Part shown: positions 27,009 through 36,232 of the stretch, piece by piece
Layout of the letters: the number at the start of each line of letters is the position of its first letter
Numbering within the stretch: the first letter of the stretch is position 1
NCBI GenBank assembly: GCA_913065125.1
Contig: CAJYAG010000002.1
Location: 124,001 to 188,000, forward strand
Source: an uncultured Flavobacteriaceae bacterium
GTDB lineage: Bacteria; Bacteroidota; Bacteroidia; Flavobacteriales; Flavobacteriaceae
Length of the DNA stretch: 64,000 nucleotides
Direction of reading: 5' to 3'
Made by a program: the position numbers and the translations under genes
The notes under the pieces: generated by a model
What the model saw: only the letters and a program-made list of their open reading frames with translations
Databases searched by the model: none
Told to the model about the DNA's origin: nothing

Positions 27009-27608
27009 TTGAAGTTTCACAAATTCATATCCGTAATTTTACATCCAATTGTAATACCAACAATTGGAGTTTTATTATTTCTTAGCATTACACCAAATGA
27101 AATCAGAAAAGAACGTCAATATTTATTGATTAGTATTGTGTTTTTTTCAACTTATATTGTTCCCTTAATTTCATTAATCATCTTAAAAACACTTGGGTTT
27201 ATTAGAAGTTTTCAAGTAGAAAGCATAAATGAACGGAAGATTCCGCTCTTTTTAATGTTGCTTATTTTTTATATTTTAGGAAGAAATCTTATCCAAATTT
27301 CAGATTTCAAAGAGTTAGGAATGCTATTTTACGGGACAAATGTTTCTCTAGCTATTATTTATTTATTATTCTCATTTCAAATAAAATCTAGCTTGCATAT
27401 TATGTCTTTGAGTAGTGCTTTAGGATTTTTTCTTCTCTTTGGGAACGTATATTCTATCTCTATTTTACCAATAGCGATTATTATAATACTACTAATAGGA
27501 GTTTTAGCAAGCTCAAGATTATATCTAAAGGCACACAATCAAAAAGAAATATATCTTGGTTTTTTTATTGGTTTAGCCGGACAGTTTATTGCCTATAGTT
27601 TGTTATAA
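27009..27608 (+). CDS. Integral membrane protein, function unknown
   Basis: A 199-residue protein with about six transmembrane segments. I do not recognise the family. The start is TTG at 27009, 3 bp after the rpoN stop; there is no ATG until well inside the first hydrophobic region, and the first residues (KFHKFISVILHPIVIPTIGV) form a sensible start to a membrane protein. The close spacing suggests translation coupled to rpoN. It converges with the outer-membrane barrel gene, overlapping it by 6 bp. Confidence 0.72.
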   Translation: MKFHKFISVILHPIVIPTIGVLLFLSITPNEIRKERQYLLISIVFFSTYIVPLISLIILKTLGFIRSFQVESINERKIPLFLMLLIFYILGRNLIQISDFKELGMLFYGTNVSLAIIYLLFSFQIKSSLHIMSLSSALGFFLLFGNVYSISILPIAIIIILLIGVLASSRLYLKAHNQKEIYLGFFIGLAGQFIAYSLL

Positions 27609-28277
27609 GATATAGAAAATCAACCCTAATTTTAAAACTTTTGTGTCTATTGGATTAGTTCCTAAAGTAGATGACTTTAATAGCGGAGTTAAACCATAAT
27701 ACAAGCTAAAATTAAACGTAGAATAGCCAGCGGCTATAGTTAATCCGTACTGTACTTTATTTAAACGTTCAATGGTATTATATTCTGTTAAAACATTATT
27801 TGTTGTATACTCAATGGTGTTTTTTAAGTTATAACTAATTTTAAAACCCGTATAAATTCTCCAAAACTTGTACTTATTTGCATTTGACGTTCTCCACCTT
27901 ATTTCAAAAGGCAATTCTAAAGAGTGTAATTTAAGTCCGCTTCTAGTAGTAATATTTGAATCGACATCTATAATTACAGTATTATTTGGTTTGGTAACTT
28001 TGTACCCATGATTAAAAGAATCGAAAGCATATCCAAAACCGATTCCTAAAGCGAATCTACCACTCTTAACCAAAGAGATGTCTTTGATGTAACCTGTATT
28101 GATTCCGTATGAAAAACCGCTCCCAATTACATTGTTTGGTTGATTAAATAATTGATTATAACTAAGACTAACATACAATTGGTCTTCCAAATATGCATCT
28201 CCTAAGTTCAAGGAATCCTTTTGTGCAAAAACACATAAAGACAACATTAAAAATAAAACTGAAAATAGCTTTTTCAT
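27603..28277 (-). CDS. Outer-membrane beta-barrel protein (PorT-like family)
   Basis: A 224-residue protein: signal peptide MKKLFSVLFLMLSLCVFAQ, then alternating amphipathic strands (YVSLSYNQLF, GFSYGINTGYI, FALGIGFGYAF, YGLTIAAGYSTFNFSLYYG) typical of small Bacteroidota outer-membrane barrels of the PorT/OmpA-barrel type. The C-terminus LKLGLIFYIL fits a final barrel strand. Whether it is PorT itself (a T9SS component) cannot be decided; the generic family name is safer. Single gene, convergent with the membrane-protein gene. Confidence 0.75.
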   Translation of the reverse strand: MKKLFSVLFLMLSLCVFAQKDSLNLGDAYLEDQLYVSLSYNQLFNQPNNVIGSGFSYGINTGYIKDISLVKSGRFALGIGFGYAFDSFNHGYKVTKPNNTVIIDVDSNITTRSGLKLHSLELPFEIRWRTSNANKYKFWRIYTGFKISYNLKNTIEYTTNNVLTEYNTIERLNKVQYGLTIAAGYSTFNFSLYYGLTPLLKSSTLGTNPIDTKVLKLGLIFYIL

Positions 28278-28325
28278 ATACGAGTATTGACAAACTTAGA
28301 ACGTATAAATATACAGTTTTTGTAT

Positions 28326-28358
28326 AAAAAAAGGGCAATCAAATGATTGCCCTTTTTT
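28326..28358. terminator. Terminator of the exbBD operon (bidirectional)
   Basis: GGGCAATCA and TGATTGCCC form a 9-bp stem with an AA loop, flanked by A-run and T-run, 22 bp below the end of the last exbD gene. It can end the operon on the minus strand. Confidence 0.88.
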
Positions 28359-28379
28359 AAAGTATTCTATAGAAATAAC

Positions 28380-28847
28380 TTATTCTTGAATTGCTTCTGA
28401 TTTACGACTAGATAAACTCAACTTTAAAGCACCTACGTCTCTAAGTTTTAGTTTAATATCTGTAATCGTACCAACACTAGATTTAATATCTGCTTTAATT
28501 GAAGTAGTCATAAATGGTACTTCCGCTTCAGATCTTTGAGATCTTTCGTTTAAAATAAATGCAGTTACATCATCTGGAGTTGCAATCTTATCATTCAATT
28601 GTATTTTATCTCCACCTCCTAGTTTTTTATCTTTTGCTTTACCAACGTAAATCGTACTAACCAAACTTTTATGCTCCAATTTTTTTACTTCTGTAGCATT
28701 TGGAAGTACTGGGTTTTCAATTTTTAAATCTGTTTCTCTCATCGTTGTGGTAACCATAAAAAAGAACAATAACATAAAAACAATGTCAGGTAAAGACGCC
28801 GTGTTTACAGCTGGCATTTCTTTTTTCTTCTTTCCGAATTTAGACAT
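28380..28847 (-). CDS. exbD: ExbD/TolR-family biopolymer transport protein (second copy)
   Basis: Inner-membrane component that couples proton flow through ExbB to TonB-like partners. 155 residues: short cytoplasmic N-terminus, one TM helix (SLPDIVFMLLFFFMVTTTM, with the essential Asp in LPDIVF), and a periplasmic domain. Last gene of the four-gene unit exbB-X-exbD-exbD. Two different ExbD copies in a row is the normal Bacteroidota arrangement. Confidence 0.9.
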   Translation of the reverse strand: MSKFGKKKKEMPAVNTASLPDIVFMLLFFFMVTTTMRETDLKIENPVLPNATEVKKLEHKSLVSTIYVGKAKDKKLGGGDKIQLNDKIATPDDVTAFILNERSQRSEAEVPFMTTSIKADIKSSVGTITDIKLKLRDVGALKLSLSSRKSEAIQE

Positions 28848-28868
28848 ATTTATTATTTTTTTAATTGA

Positions 28869-29489
28869 TTATGATGTTGGTTCTGCATCAGATAAAATTT
28901 GAGGATAGCTGGTTTTTACAAACTCAACTTTTTTCTTCAAATCTTCATTTTTTAAATCCTTTTTAAAGTCTTCTTCTAGTTGATCATAAGAAACATTATA
29001 CTTTTCTAAAGCCAATCTATTTCTTAGCTCCGTATAAGCTCTTAACAACTCGTTTTGCACTTTAATATACATTCCATATTCTGTACCTCTGTCACTTTGA
29101 ACAGAAATAATAGCTTTATTTGGATGGTCTGAAGAAGTAGCACTTCTTGCACCTTTACAGTAATCACAAGGACCTGTAGAGACACCGTCTATTTCTTTTC
29201 CTTCACCACCTCCATTATCAATAAACTTTATCGCAGCTTCTTTAAGTTCTCCTAATTTCATAGTTTCACCTTCAACAAGCAATTCATTATTTCTATTGAT
29301 ATTAACTTCAAATATGTTTTTCTCTTTAATAACAGGAGGTACATAATCTTTAGGTGGTTTTTCAGATAATTTTTTTGAAATTCCTGAATCCACATCCATA
29401 GTAGTAGTTACTAAGAAAAAGATTAATAACAAGAAGGCGATATCCGCCATAGAACCTGCATTAATTTCTGGGGTTTCTCTTCTTGCCAT
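28869..29489 (-). CDS. exbD: ExbD/TolR-family biopolymer transport protein (first copy)
   Basis: 206 residues: TM helix with SMADIAFLLLIFFLVTTTM (conserved Asp) and a longer periplasmic domain than the second copy. The extra part includes GPCDYCKGARS, a CxxC pair inside a loop, and a charged C-terminal helix. It lies 21 bp upstream of the second exbD and 3 bp after the membrane protein gene, clearly one operon. A disulfide in the CxxC is possible in the periplasm (inference). Confidence 0.9.
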   Translation of the reverse strand: MARRETPEINAGSMADIAFLLLIFFLVTTTMDVDSGISKKLSEKPPKDYVPPVIKEKNIFEVNINRNNELLVEGETMKLGELKEAAIKFIDNGGGEGKEIDGVSTGPCDYCKGARSATSSDHPNKAIISVQSDRGTEYGMYIKVQNELLRAYTELRNRLALEKYNVSYDQLEEDFKKDLKNEDLKKKVEFVKTSYPQILSDAEPTS

Positions 29490-29492
29490 AAT

Positions 29493-29954
29493 TTAAGATT
29501 TTATTAATCCTTTTACTAAATCGTATACAAAGAATGCTCCGGCAATAATTCCTAAGAACATGCTATACCAGATTCCAGTACTCACCCATTTATTTACAGA
29601 AGAACCAGCTTCTCCTCCAGGAAGTATTTTTCCTTGTGGATCTGTTACAGCTAAACTATCTCCAGTAAAATATGCTAATACTAAAATAACTCCTAAAGCA
29701 ACTAGACCAAGTAAGGTCTTTTTTAAACTTTCTGGGTTTTTAATTAAAGCTAAAGCAGACATTACTACAGCAGTTCCAACAGCTAAATAAAATAACATTG
29801 TTGAAAAAGTAATAATTGGGTCTATAATGCTACCCTGAACCTCAGGGTCGTTTACTATTGCATCGGCATCGGCTGAGAAGATTCTAATAAATAGAATAGC
29901 TCCTATCGCCGCAATTAGAGCAACAAATAAACTTAATATTTTTGATAGATTCAT
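29493..29954 (-). CDS. Small membrane protein of the exbBD operon
   Basis: 153 residues with about four hydrophobic segments (LFVALIAAIGAILFIRIF near the start; TMLFYLAVGTAVVMSALAL; LGLVALGVILVLAYFTG; WYSMFLGIIAGAFFVYDLV). No enzyme motif. It sits between exbB (8 bp away) and exbD (3 bp away), the conserved place for this unnamed protein in Flavobacteriia, so a role in the ExbBD complex is inferred from context only. Confidence 0.82.
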   Translation of the reverse strand: MNLSKILSLFVALIAAIGAILFIRIFSADADAIVNDPEVQGSIIDPIITFSTMLFYLAVGTAVVMSALALIKNPESLKKTLLGLVALGVILVLAYFTGDSLAVTDPQGKILPGGEAGSSVNKWVSTGIWYSMFLGIIAGAFFVYDLVKGLIKS

Positions 29955-29962
29955 AACTATAA

Positions 29963-30682
29963 TTATTTTTTATATTTCACTAATAAGTCAATTAAAGAGA
30001 TAGACGCATCTTCCATGCTGTTTACAATACTATCTACTTTAGAAACAATGTAATTATAAAAAATCTGTAAAATAATTGCTACTACTAATCCAAATACAGT
30101 TGTTAAAAGTGCTATTTTAATACCACCTGCTACAACTCCTGGAGAAATATCATTTGCGACTGCAATTCTATCGAATGCCTCAATCATACCAATTACTGTT
30201 CCCATGAAACCTAACATCGGTGCTAAAGCAATAAATAAAGACAACCAAGAAACATTTTTCTCTAATAACCCCATTTGAACTCCACCATATCCAACAACAG
30301 CTTTCTCTGCAGCTTCAACGCCTTCGTCCATTCTGTCTAATCCTTGATAGAAAATAGATGCAACTGGACCTTTTGAGTTTCTACAAACTTCTTTTGCAGC
30401 TTCTACACCACCAGAACTTAATGCTTCATCAACACTAGCCACTAATTTCTTAGTATTTGTTGTTGCCATGTTTAAATAAATAATTCTTTCGATGGCAATT
30501 GCTAACCCTAAGATTAAGGCTACTAATACAATTCCCATAAATTGAGGATCTCCTTCAATAAAACGTTTCTTTAATTCTTGGTGGAAAGTTTCTGATTGAG
30601 CTGCTTCTTGAGCAAAAGTTGATTGAATAGCTCCAAAAAACATGAATCCTGCTACTGTTAGGATGTTTGATACTTTTTTCAT
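29963..30682 (-). CDS. exbB: MotA/TolQ/ExbB proton channel family protein
   Basis: Inner-membrane proton channel of the TonB-type energising complex, 239 residues. It has an N-terminal hydrophobic segment with FAQ, then the ExbB core: TM1 (FMGIVLVALILGLAIAIER), and TM2-TM3 with LAPMLGFMGTVIGMIEAFD and the GIKIALLTTVFGLVVAI helix. First gene of the exbB-X-exbD-exbD operon, preceded by a promoter. It probably powers outer-membrane receptors such as the barrel gene at 32203. Confidence 0.93.
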   Translation of the reverse strand: MKKVSNILTVAGFMFFGAIQSTFAQEAAQSETFHQELKKRFIEGDPQFMGIVLVALILGLAIAIERIIYLNMATTNTKKLVASVDEALSSGGVEAAKEVCRNSKGPVASIFYQGLDRMDEGVEAAEKAVVGYGGVQMGLLEKNVSWLSLFIALAPMLGFMGTVIGMIEAFDRIAVANDISPGVVAGGIKIALLTTVFGLVVAIILQIFYNYIVSKVDSIVNSMEDASISLIDLLVKYKK

Positions 30683-30717
30683 CTTTGTTATAAATTAATT
30701 TTAATAGTTAACGGGTT

Positions 30718-30750
30718 TAAAGGTATTGATTTTAATTTCAAATTAACAAA
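30718..30750 (-). promoter_or_regulatory. Probable promoter of the exbB operon
   Basis: On the minus strand TTTG (30747-30750), a 21-bp spacer, then TACCTTTA (30718-30725), one base off TAnnTTTG; 35 bp before the exbB ATG. Confidence 0.5.
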
Positions 30751-30954
30751 AAATGTCTTTTCAAATTTTAGAAAAAAATTATTCAAATTCAAATTTTATC
30801 GTTTTGAGAGTGCCAATTAACAAAAAATTGTTGAGTCTCTAAAAAAAAATGGAAGATTTTTATACTTAAAAAGTAAAATTTAACTCAATTGTATGTTAAT
30901 TTAATAATGAAGTAACTTTTACACTATTAAATTTACATGAAATATCATTTTTTT

Positions 30955-31986
30955 TTAAAAATCTAATTCTCCTCTTAATGGTTTTTCAAATACTTCCTTA
31001 AACTCTTTATTCGAAATTTTTTCTCCTAATAAGTACATTAATTTTGCAATGGCAGATTCTGTGGTAATATCTTTTCCATCAATTACCTTAATTCTCTTTA
31101 ATTCTACACTGGTTTCATAATGTCCTAAAATAACACTTCCTCCTACACACTGTGTAACATTTACAATTTGTATGCCATTTTTTACAGCTTTTTCTAACAA
31201 TTGGATAAACCACGGATACGTCGGGGCATTACCAGAGCCATAAGTCTCTAACACAATGCCTTTTAAATTTTTAATTTCGATAATGCTTTTTACCACTTCC
31301 TCTGTCAAACCTGGAAATAATTTTAATACAACTATATTATTATTCAATGTTTTACGCACAATAAGGTGAGCATCTTTTGTGGTTGGCTTTAAAAGTAAAT
31401 CGTAATTAAAGTGCAAATGCACACCACTTTCCGCCAAAGGAGGATAGTTTAACGAAGCAAACGCCTCAAACTGTTCTGCATTTATTTTTGTGGTTCTGTT
31501 TGCTCTGTATAATTTATATTCAAAATACAAACACACTTCAGAAATTACGGGTTTATCATCTTTTCTAGAACAAGCTATTTCAATGGATGTAATTAAATTT
31601 TCTTTTGCATCGGTTCTTAAGTGACCAATTGGTAATTGCGAACCCGTAAATATGATTGGTTTTGCTAAGTTCTCTAACATAAAACTAATTGCTGATGATG
31701 TGTATGCCATCGTATCAGAACCAGTTAAAACAACAAATCCATCGAATTTAGAATAATTATTTTCTATTACTTCTGCGATAGTTACATAATATTCGGTATT
31801 CATATTAGAAGAATCAATGGGTTCTTTAAATGAATAGGTGTCTATGGTACAATTTAACTGAATTAACTCTGGAACTCTATCTAAAAGTTGTTCGAAATTA
31901 AATGCTTTTAATGCATTGGTTTCGTAATCTTTTACCATTCCAATGGTTCCTCCTGTATATATTAGTAAAATTTTTGGCTTTGTCAT
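30955..31986 (-). CDS. ansA: Type I L-asparaginase
   Basis: Hydrolyses asparagine to aspartate and ammonia. 343 residues, no signal peptide, so the cytoplasmic type I enzyme. Both catalytic triads' parts are visible: YTGGTIGM (T11/T14 region) and the second TGSDTMAYTSSA (T88-T92), with the later RTDAKENL segment containing the catalytic Lys. Single gene on the minus strand; the region between it and the exbB operon holds only the exbB promoter. Confidence 0.94.
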   Translation of the reverse strand: MTKPKILLIYTGGTIGMVKDYETNALKAFNFEQLLDRVPELIQLNCTIDTYSFKEPIDSSNMNTEYYVTIAEVIENNYSKFDGFVVLTGSDTMAYTSSAISFMLENLAKPIIFTGSQLPIGHLRTDAKENLITSIEIACSRKDDKPVISEVCLYFEYKLYRANRTTKINAEQFEAFASLNYPPLAESGVHLHFNYDLLLKPTTKDAHLIVRKTLNNNIVVLKLFPGLTEEVVKSIIEIKNLKGIVLETYGSGNAPTYPWFIQLLEKAVKNGIQIVNVTQCVGGSVILGHYETSVELKRIKVIDGKDITTESAIAKLMYLLGEKISNKEFKEVFEKPLRGELDF

Positions 31987-32202
31987 TTTTGATGTCTGTT
32001 ATTGTCGGGTAAATTTATCATTAATAATTGAATTAGAAATAAAGATTTTGCTTCGAGGAAACCATTATCAACTACTTAGCGTCTCTACTTACATAGATTC
32101 TCAATATCTGTTCGTCGGTAATTTATACCGTTTCATCAGATTTTGATTTATAAAACAATAAAAGCACTGCACTTTTGAAGTGTCAATCAAAAAAAGACAA
32201 TT

Positions 32203-34575
32203 ATGAAATTTATCACAACAACACTAATATTACTCTTTGCATTCAATTTTGGGTTTTCTCAAAACAGCATCAAAGGAAAAATAGTTGATGCTCAAAATCA
32301 AACTTTACCTTATGCAAACATCGTTTTATATAAAATAGGAGAAGAAAAAAATCCGAAAGGAACTGTTTCTGATGACAATGGGAATTATAAATTTGAAAAC
32401 ATAGCAGCAGGAAATTATAAAATTGAAATTTCGATGCTTGGTTTTGAAACTCAAAAAATCAATCAATTTCAATTAAATGAAGACAAAATTTTCAACATCA
32501 CTTTAAAAGAAGAAAGTCAGACTTTAAATGAAGTGGTTATCACAAGCAGGCGCCCCGTAATTAAACAAACTGCAGAAAAACTAACTGTTGACTTAGAAAA
32601 ATCTGAAATGATAAACACCACTTTACAAGATATAATGCGTAAAATTCCTGGTGTTTTAGTTACCAATAACGGAATTTCGATTGCTGGCAAAAGTAGTGTT
32701 CGAATTCTTATCAACGGCAAAACTACAGAATATATGGATGTAGAAACCTTGTTGCGCGATTTTCCTGCGGATAATATTTCTAAAATTGAAATCGTTGAAC
32801 AACCTGGTGCAGAATATGAAGCTTCTGGTTCTGGTGCAATTATCAATATTATTTTAAAGAAAAATGTGCGTTTAGGAACGCACGGAAGTGTAAATGGTTG
32901 GGTTGGAAAAGACAATGGTTTTGAATATGGAACAGGATTTACTTTAGCCAGTTATAAGAATAAGTTAAATTGGCAAACAAATGTGAGTCACTCAAAACCT
33001 ACTTGGAGAGACGATTTATTTTTAGTTAGAACTGTTGGCAACGAAACCTATAATCAAGAAACGAAAGAACCACACAATCCAAACAATTTAACCTATAGCG
33101 GAAATGTGGATTATTATATAAGTGATAAACATTCAATCGGAATTGGCGGTCGTTGGAACAAAAGAATTTCTGACAGAATTGTTTCAAGTAAAACCATTAT
33201 TTCTGATGCAAATATTTCAAATGTGTTGTTTTCAGAAAATGTTTTTGATCGAGTTAGTAAAAATTTTAACTTCAATCCGTATTACGAATACAAAACAGAT
33301 TCGGAAAAATTAGTCATCGATTTTAATTATATCGATTATGAAAATAATAGCATGAATACCTTATCTGATGTTGCTGGAAGTACAATTACATATCAAGATA
33401 AAAGATATGTTCAAAACGGAAAATACAATATCAAAACCTACAAAGCAGATTATTCTAAAACCTATTCTGACAATTTAAAATTGAGTTTCGGAAGTAAATA
33501 TGCAGCTGTAAACACAGACAACGATTTGCAATCTTTTACAGAAAATAACACAAACGGATTTGATGCAGACGTTGATAATAGCAGTCAATTTTTAATTGAT
33601 GAATCTATTTTCGCCATCTATTCTAAAGTAAATGCAACTTTCGGTAAATGGTCATTTTCTGGTGGATTGCGCTATGAAAACAGCAATACAAACGGAACAT
33701 CGCATTTTATCAAAAATGGAGTTCCAACAATAGAAACTAATAAAAGACCAATTAATAAAATCTTTCCGAGTGCTTCTTTTAGCAGAGAAATTTCTGAAGT
33801 TTTAGGCGCAAGTGTATCGTATAGTTATAGAATTCAAAGACCATCGTACAACAGTTTAAATTCTTTTGCAACCTATTTAGATCCATATTCTTCTGGAGTT
33901 GGAAATCCAAATTTAAAACCCTCTTTTACAAACAATTATCAATTTAATTTAACATATGAAGGTCAACCTTTCTTTTCTGTTGGATATAGTAAAACTGAAG
34001 ATGTTATTTTTCAGTTGATTCAACAAGACAATGCAACCGCTCAAATAAGACAAAGAGATGTAAATGTAGAAAACAATTCTAACTGGAATATTAGATTATT
34101 TGCACCGTTAAGCTTTATAAAAGGAGTTGATGGTTATACAGGGTTTATTGTAATGAACACCGATTATCAATCATCAACTTTTAATGTAGATTTAAATAGA
34201 TGGAACTTGTTCTGGTTTGTACAAGCAAATTATAAATTGCCTTGGGATGTTAATTTTGAATTGAGTGGAAATTACGGAACTGGCGCATTAGAAGGACAGA
34301 TTGAAGTTGATTGGTTGGCAGAAGTAGATATGTCTTTCGGTAAAAAATTCTTAGCCGATAAATTAAAAGTAAACCTAGGAATTAATAAAGTATTAAATCG
34401 TGGATTTGTTGGAACCATTGATTATGGAAACGGAGTTGCAAGTGTAGAAAGTAATGGTTCTCGTCAAAATATACAATTGAGGTTAACCTATAGTTTTGGT
34501 TCTAAATTCGGAAAAAAGAAGTCTAGAAGAAACTCTGCAAAAGACGAAGAAGAAAGAATTAATAACAATAATTAA
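32203..34575 (+). CDS. TonB-dependent-receptor-like outer-membrane beta-barrel protein
   Basis: 790 residues: signal peptide MKFITTTLILLFAFNFGFSQ; a CarboxypepD-regulatory-like domain (about 21-105: SIKGKIVDAQNQTLPYANI, GFETQKI); a plug domain (about 110-225: IPGVLVTNNGISIAGKSSVR, IEIVEQPGAEYEASGSGAIINIILKK); then a large outer-membrane barrel of the OMP_b-brl_3 type to about 770. The C-terminus has an unusual basic/acidic tail after the last strand. No SusD partner follows. It precedes a membrane protein and a LytS/LytTR pair on the same strand. Confidence 0.88.
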   Translation: MKFITTTLILLFAFNFGFSQNSIKGKIVDAQNQTLPYANIVLYKIGEEKNPKGTVSDDNGNYKFENIAAGNYKIEISMLGFETQKINQFQLNEDKIFNITLKEESQTLNEVVITSRRPVIKQTAEKLTVDLEKSEMINTTLQDIMRKIPGVLVTNNGISIAGKSSVRILINGKTTEYMDVETLLRDFPADNISKIEIVEQPGAEYEASGSGAIINIILKKNVRLGTHGSVNGWVGKDNGFEYGTGFTLASYKNKLNWQTNVSHSKPTWRDDLFLVRTVGNETYNQETKEPHNPNNLTYSGNVDYYISDKHSIGIGGRWNKRISDRIVSSKTIISDANISNVLFSENVFDRVSKNFNFNPYYEYKTDSEKLVIDFNYIDYENNSMNTLSDVAGSTITYQDKRYVQNGKYNIKTYKADYSKTYSDNLKLSFGSKYAAVNTDNDLQSFTENNTNGFDADVDNSSQFLIDESIFAIYSKVNATFGKWSFSGGLRYENSNTNGTSHFIKNGVPTIETNKRPINKIFPSASFSREISEVLGASVSYSYRIQRPSYNSLNSFATYLDPYSSGVGNPNLKPSFTNNYQFNLTYEGQPFFSVGYSKTEDVIFQLIQQDNATAQIRQRDVNVENNSNWNIRLFAPLSFIKGVDGYTGFIVMNTDYQSSTFNVDLNRWNLFWFVQANYKLPWDVNFELSGNYGTGALEGQIEVDWLAEVDMSFGKKFLADKLKVNLGINKVLNRGFVGTIDYGNGVASVESNGSRQNIQLRLTYSFGSKFGKKKSRRNSAKDEEERINNNN

Positions 34576-34591
34576 GTAACTTTGAATTAAC

Positions 34592-35140
34592 ATGAACTAC
34601 AAACCACTATTTATAATTGGCTTATTGCTTGAAGCTTTCGGTCAAATTCTTTTAGCACAAGGAAACGGTTTTGTGTACGCATTAAAACCAATAGATTTTG
34701 CGCATTGGTCTTTATTGATGGGAGTTGCATTATTAATACCACAATTAGGACAGTTTCCAAAAAGTATATTTACTTATATTGGTGTTCCAACTATAATTAT
34801 TGGTATTGTGTGTATTATAGGAATGTGTGTGTTAGATTTTATTTGGTGGAGTCAGCCAACACAAGAAATTAGAAATGAATTTGCGGGTCAAATATCTAAA
34901 ATTCCTAGTATATGGAAACCCTTTATTACAACAGGTCCAAATTTTTTAAATGTTGGTTTATTCCTTTTAGCACTCAATTATTTTAAACAAAATAAACTGG
35001 GTGTTCTGTTTATTATTTTAGCAACATTCATTTTATTTTTCGGTCGATTTATTCCGTTTAGATTGATAGTTGTATACTTAACTACCGCAATAGGTTATAG
35101 TGTTATCTTCTATAAAAAACCACTTATTAATGAACACTAA
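34592..35140 (+). CDS. Integral membrane protein, function unknown
   Basis: 182 residues with about six hydrophobic helices (first MNYKPLFIIGLLLEAFGQIL). No family recognised. It starts 16 bp after the barrel gene and its last 11 bp overlap the kinase gene, so it belongs to the receptor/kinase/regulator transcription unit and may act with the sensor (inference). Confidence 0.75.
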   Translation: MNYKPLFIIGLLLEAFGQILLAQGNGFVYALKPIDFAHWSLLMGVALLIPQLGQFPKSIFTYIGVPTIIIGIVCIIGMCVLDFIWWSQPTQEIRNEFAGQISKIPSIWKPFITTGPNFLNVGLFLLALNYFKQNKLGVLFIILATFILFFGRFIPFRLIVVYLTTAIGYSVIFYKKPLINEH

Positions 35141-36137
35141 ACTTAACAAATCTGATTATATAATTCTTGCCGTTTTTTACATAATAAGTGCTGCAATAAA
35201 CATTTTAGATTACTATCAAGACCAAGAGGATCTAATTGAATACTTAATAGACATTCCTGTGTTTATGATTACCTCTTTTTTAGGTGTTATTGCTTTTATG
35301 TACTTTATCATTCCTGCATTCTTAATTAAGAAAAAAAACTATTTGCTTTTTGCTTTTTGGGGACTTCTTACAGTTTGTTTCATAGGAATATTAGAAAGGG
35401 TAGCTGGCTTTTTATCAAGCGGAGCAGCTTTAGAAAATTTTCCTTCAGTTTTTAATTTGATATTATATTCTATTTTTAATGGTTCAGATTCTATCGGACT
35501 TGCGTTAGGTGTTTTACTTACAAAGAAATTTTACGAATCTCAATCTCAAATTTCAAAAATTAAAGAACAACAAAAGGAGAACGAATTGAAGTTATTACGC
35601 TCGCAAATAGATCCACATTTTTTGTTCAATAATTTAAACACCTTAGATTCTTTAATAGATACAGATGCTAAAAAAGCAAAAGAATATATTAACAGATTGT
35701 CTTTAATTTATCGCTACTTGATTAAAACAAAAGATGCCGAAGTGATGGAGCTTTCAAGCGAACTACAGTTTGCCGAAAATTACATCTTCTTAATGAAAAC
35801 TCGTTTTGGAAATGATTACGAATTTAACATCGAAACAAACACCAATATTATTGATAAATTTATTCCAACTGGAGCAATTCAAGCATTGCTAGAAAATGTT
35901 GTAAAGCACAATAAATCTGAAGATAATAAACCTATTAAAACAACAATTACAATTAATGATGGTTGGTTAATTATTACAAACACAAAATCTAAAATTGTTA
36001 CAAATCAAGAATCTTTTGGCACAGGTTTAGAAAATTTAAAAGCGCGTTATAAATTACTATCAGATCAGCAAATTCAAATTCATGATATGGATAAAAAGTT
36101 TGAAGTATTTATACCAATAATTGAATTAAGTAGCTAA
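35130..36137 (+). CDS. LytS-type sensor histidine kinase
   Basis: 335 residues from ATG 35130. Several N-terminal transmembrane segments (about residues 8-135), a short coiled coil, then the His_kinase domain LRSQIDPHFLFNNLNTLDSLI-type motif with phospho-acceptor H163, and a degenerate HATPase region (GAIQALLENVVKHN, GTGLENLKARYKLL). An in-frame GTG at 35100 would extend it by ten residues into the previous gene and is less likely. Partner is the LytTR regulator gene, separated by a palindromic repeat. Confidence 0.88.
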   Translation: MNTKLNKSDYIILAVFYIISAAINILDYYQDQEDLIEYLIDIPVFMITSFLGVIAFMYFIIPAFLIKKKNYLLFAFWGLLTVCFIGILERVAGFLSSGAALENFPSVFNLILYSIFNGSDSIGLALGVLLTKKFYESQSQISKIKEQQKENELKLLRSQIDPHFLFNNLNTLDSLIDTDAKKAKEYINRLSLIYRYLIKTKDAEVMELSSELQFAENYIFLMKTRFGNDYEFNIETNTNIIDKFIPTGAIQALLENVVKHNKSEDNKPIKTTITINDGWLIITNTKSKIVTNQESFGTGLENLKARYKLLSDQQIQIHDMDKKFEVFIPIIELSS

Positions 36138-36220
36138 TTGTTATTTCGAATAAAGCGAAGTGGAATTGAGAAATCTCATCAAAAATAAAAAGATTTCTCC
36201 ATAAAGTCGAAATGACAGTC
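36138..36220. repeat. Imperfect palindromic (REP-like) repeat between kinase and regulator genes
   Basis: The arms TGTTATTTCGA and TCGAAATGACA plus GAGAAATCT and AGATTTCTC lie symmetrically around a short A-rich centre (36181-36190). The total span is about 80 bp and fills most of the gap between the kinase and regulator genes. An in-frame ATG at 36212 lies inside the right arm. Confidence 0.65.
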
Positions 36221-36232
36221 AAAGTAAACAAT

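Noticed and set aside
28869..29489. CxxC insert (CDYC) in the first ExbD as a novelty
   Set aside because: As far as I know, comparable loops occur in ExbD proteins of other Flavobacteriales, so it is not unusual enough to report.
35100..35129. GTG start of the sensor kinase
   Set aside because: ATG 35130 overlaps the previous stop in the usual coupled manner and gives a normal N-terminus.
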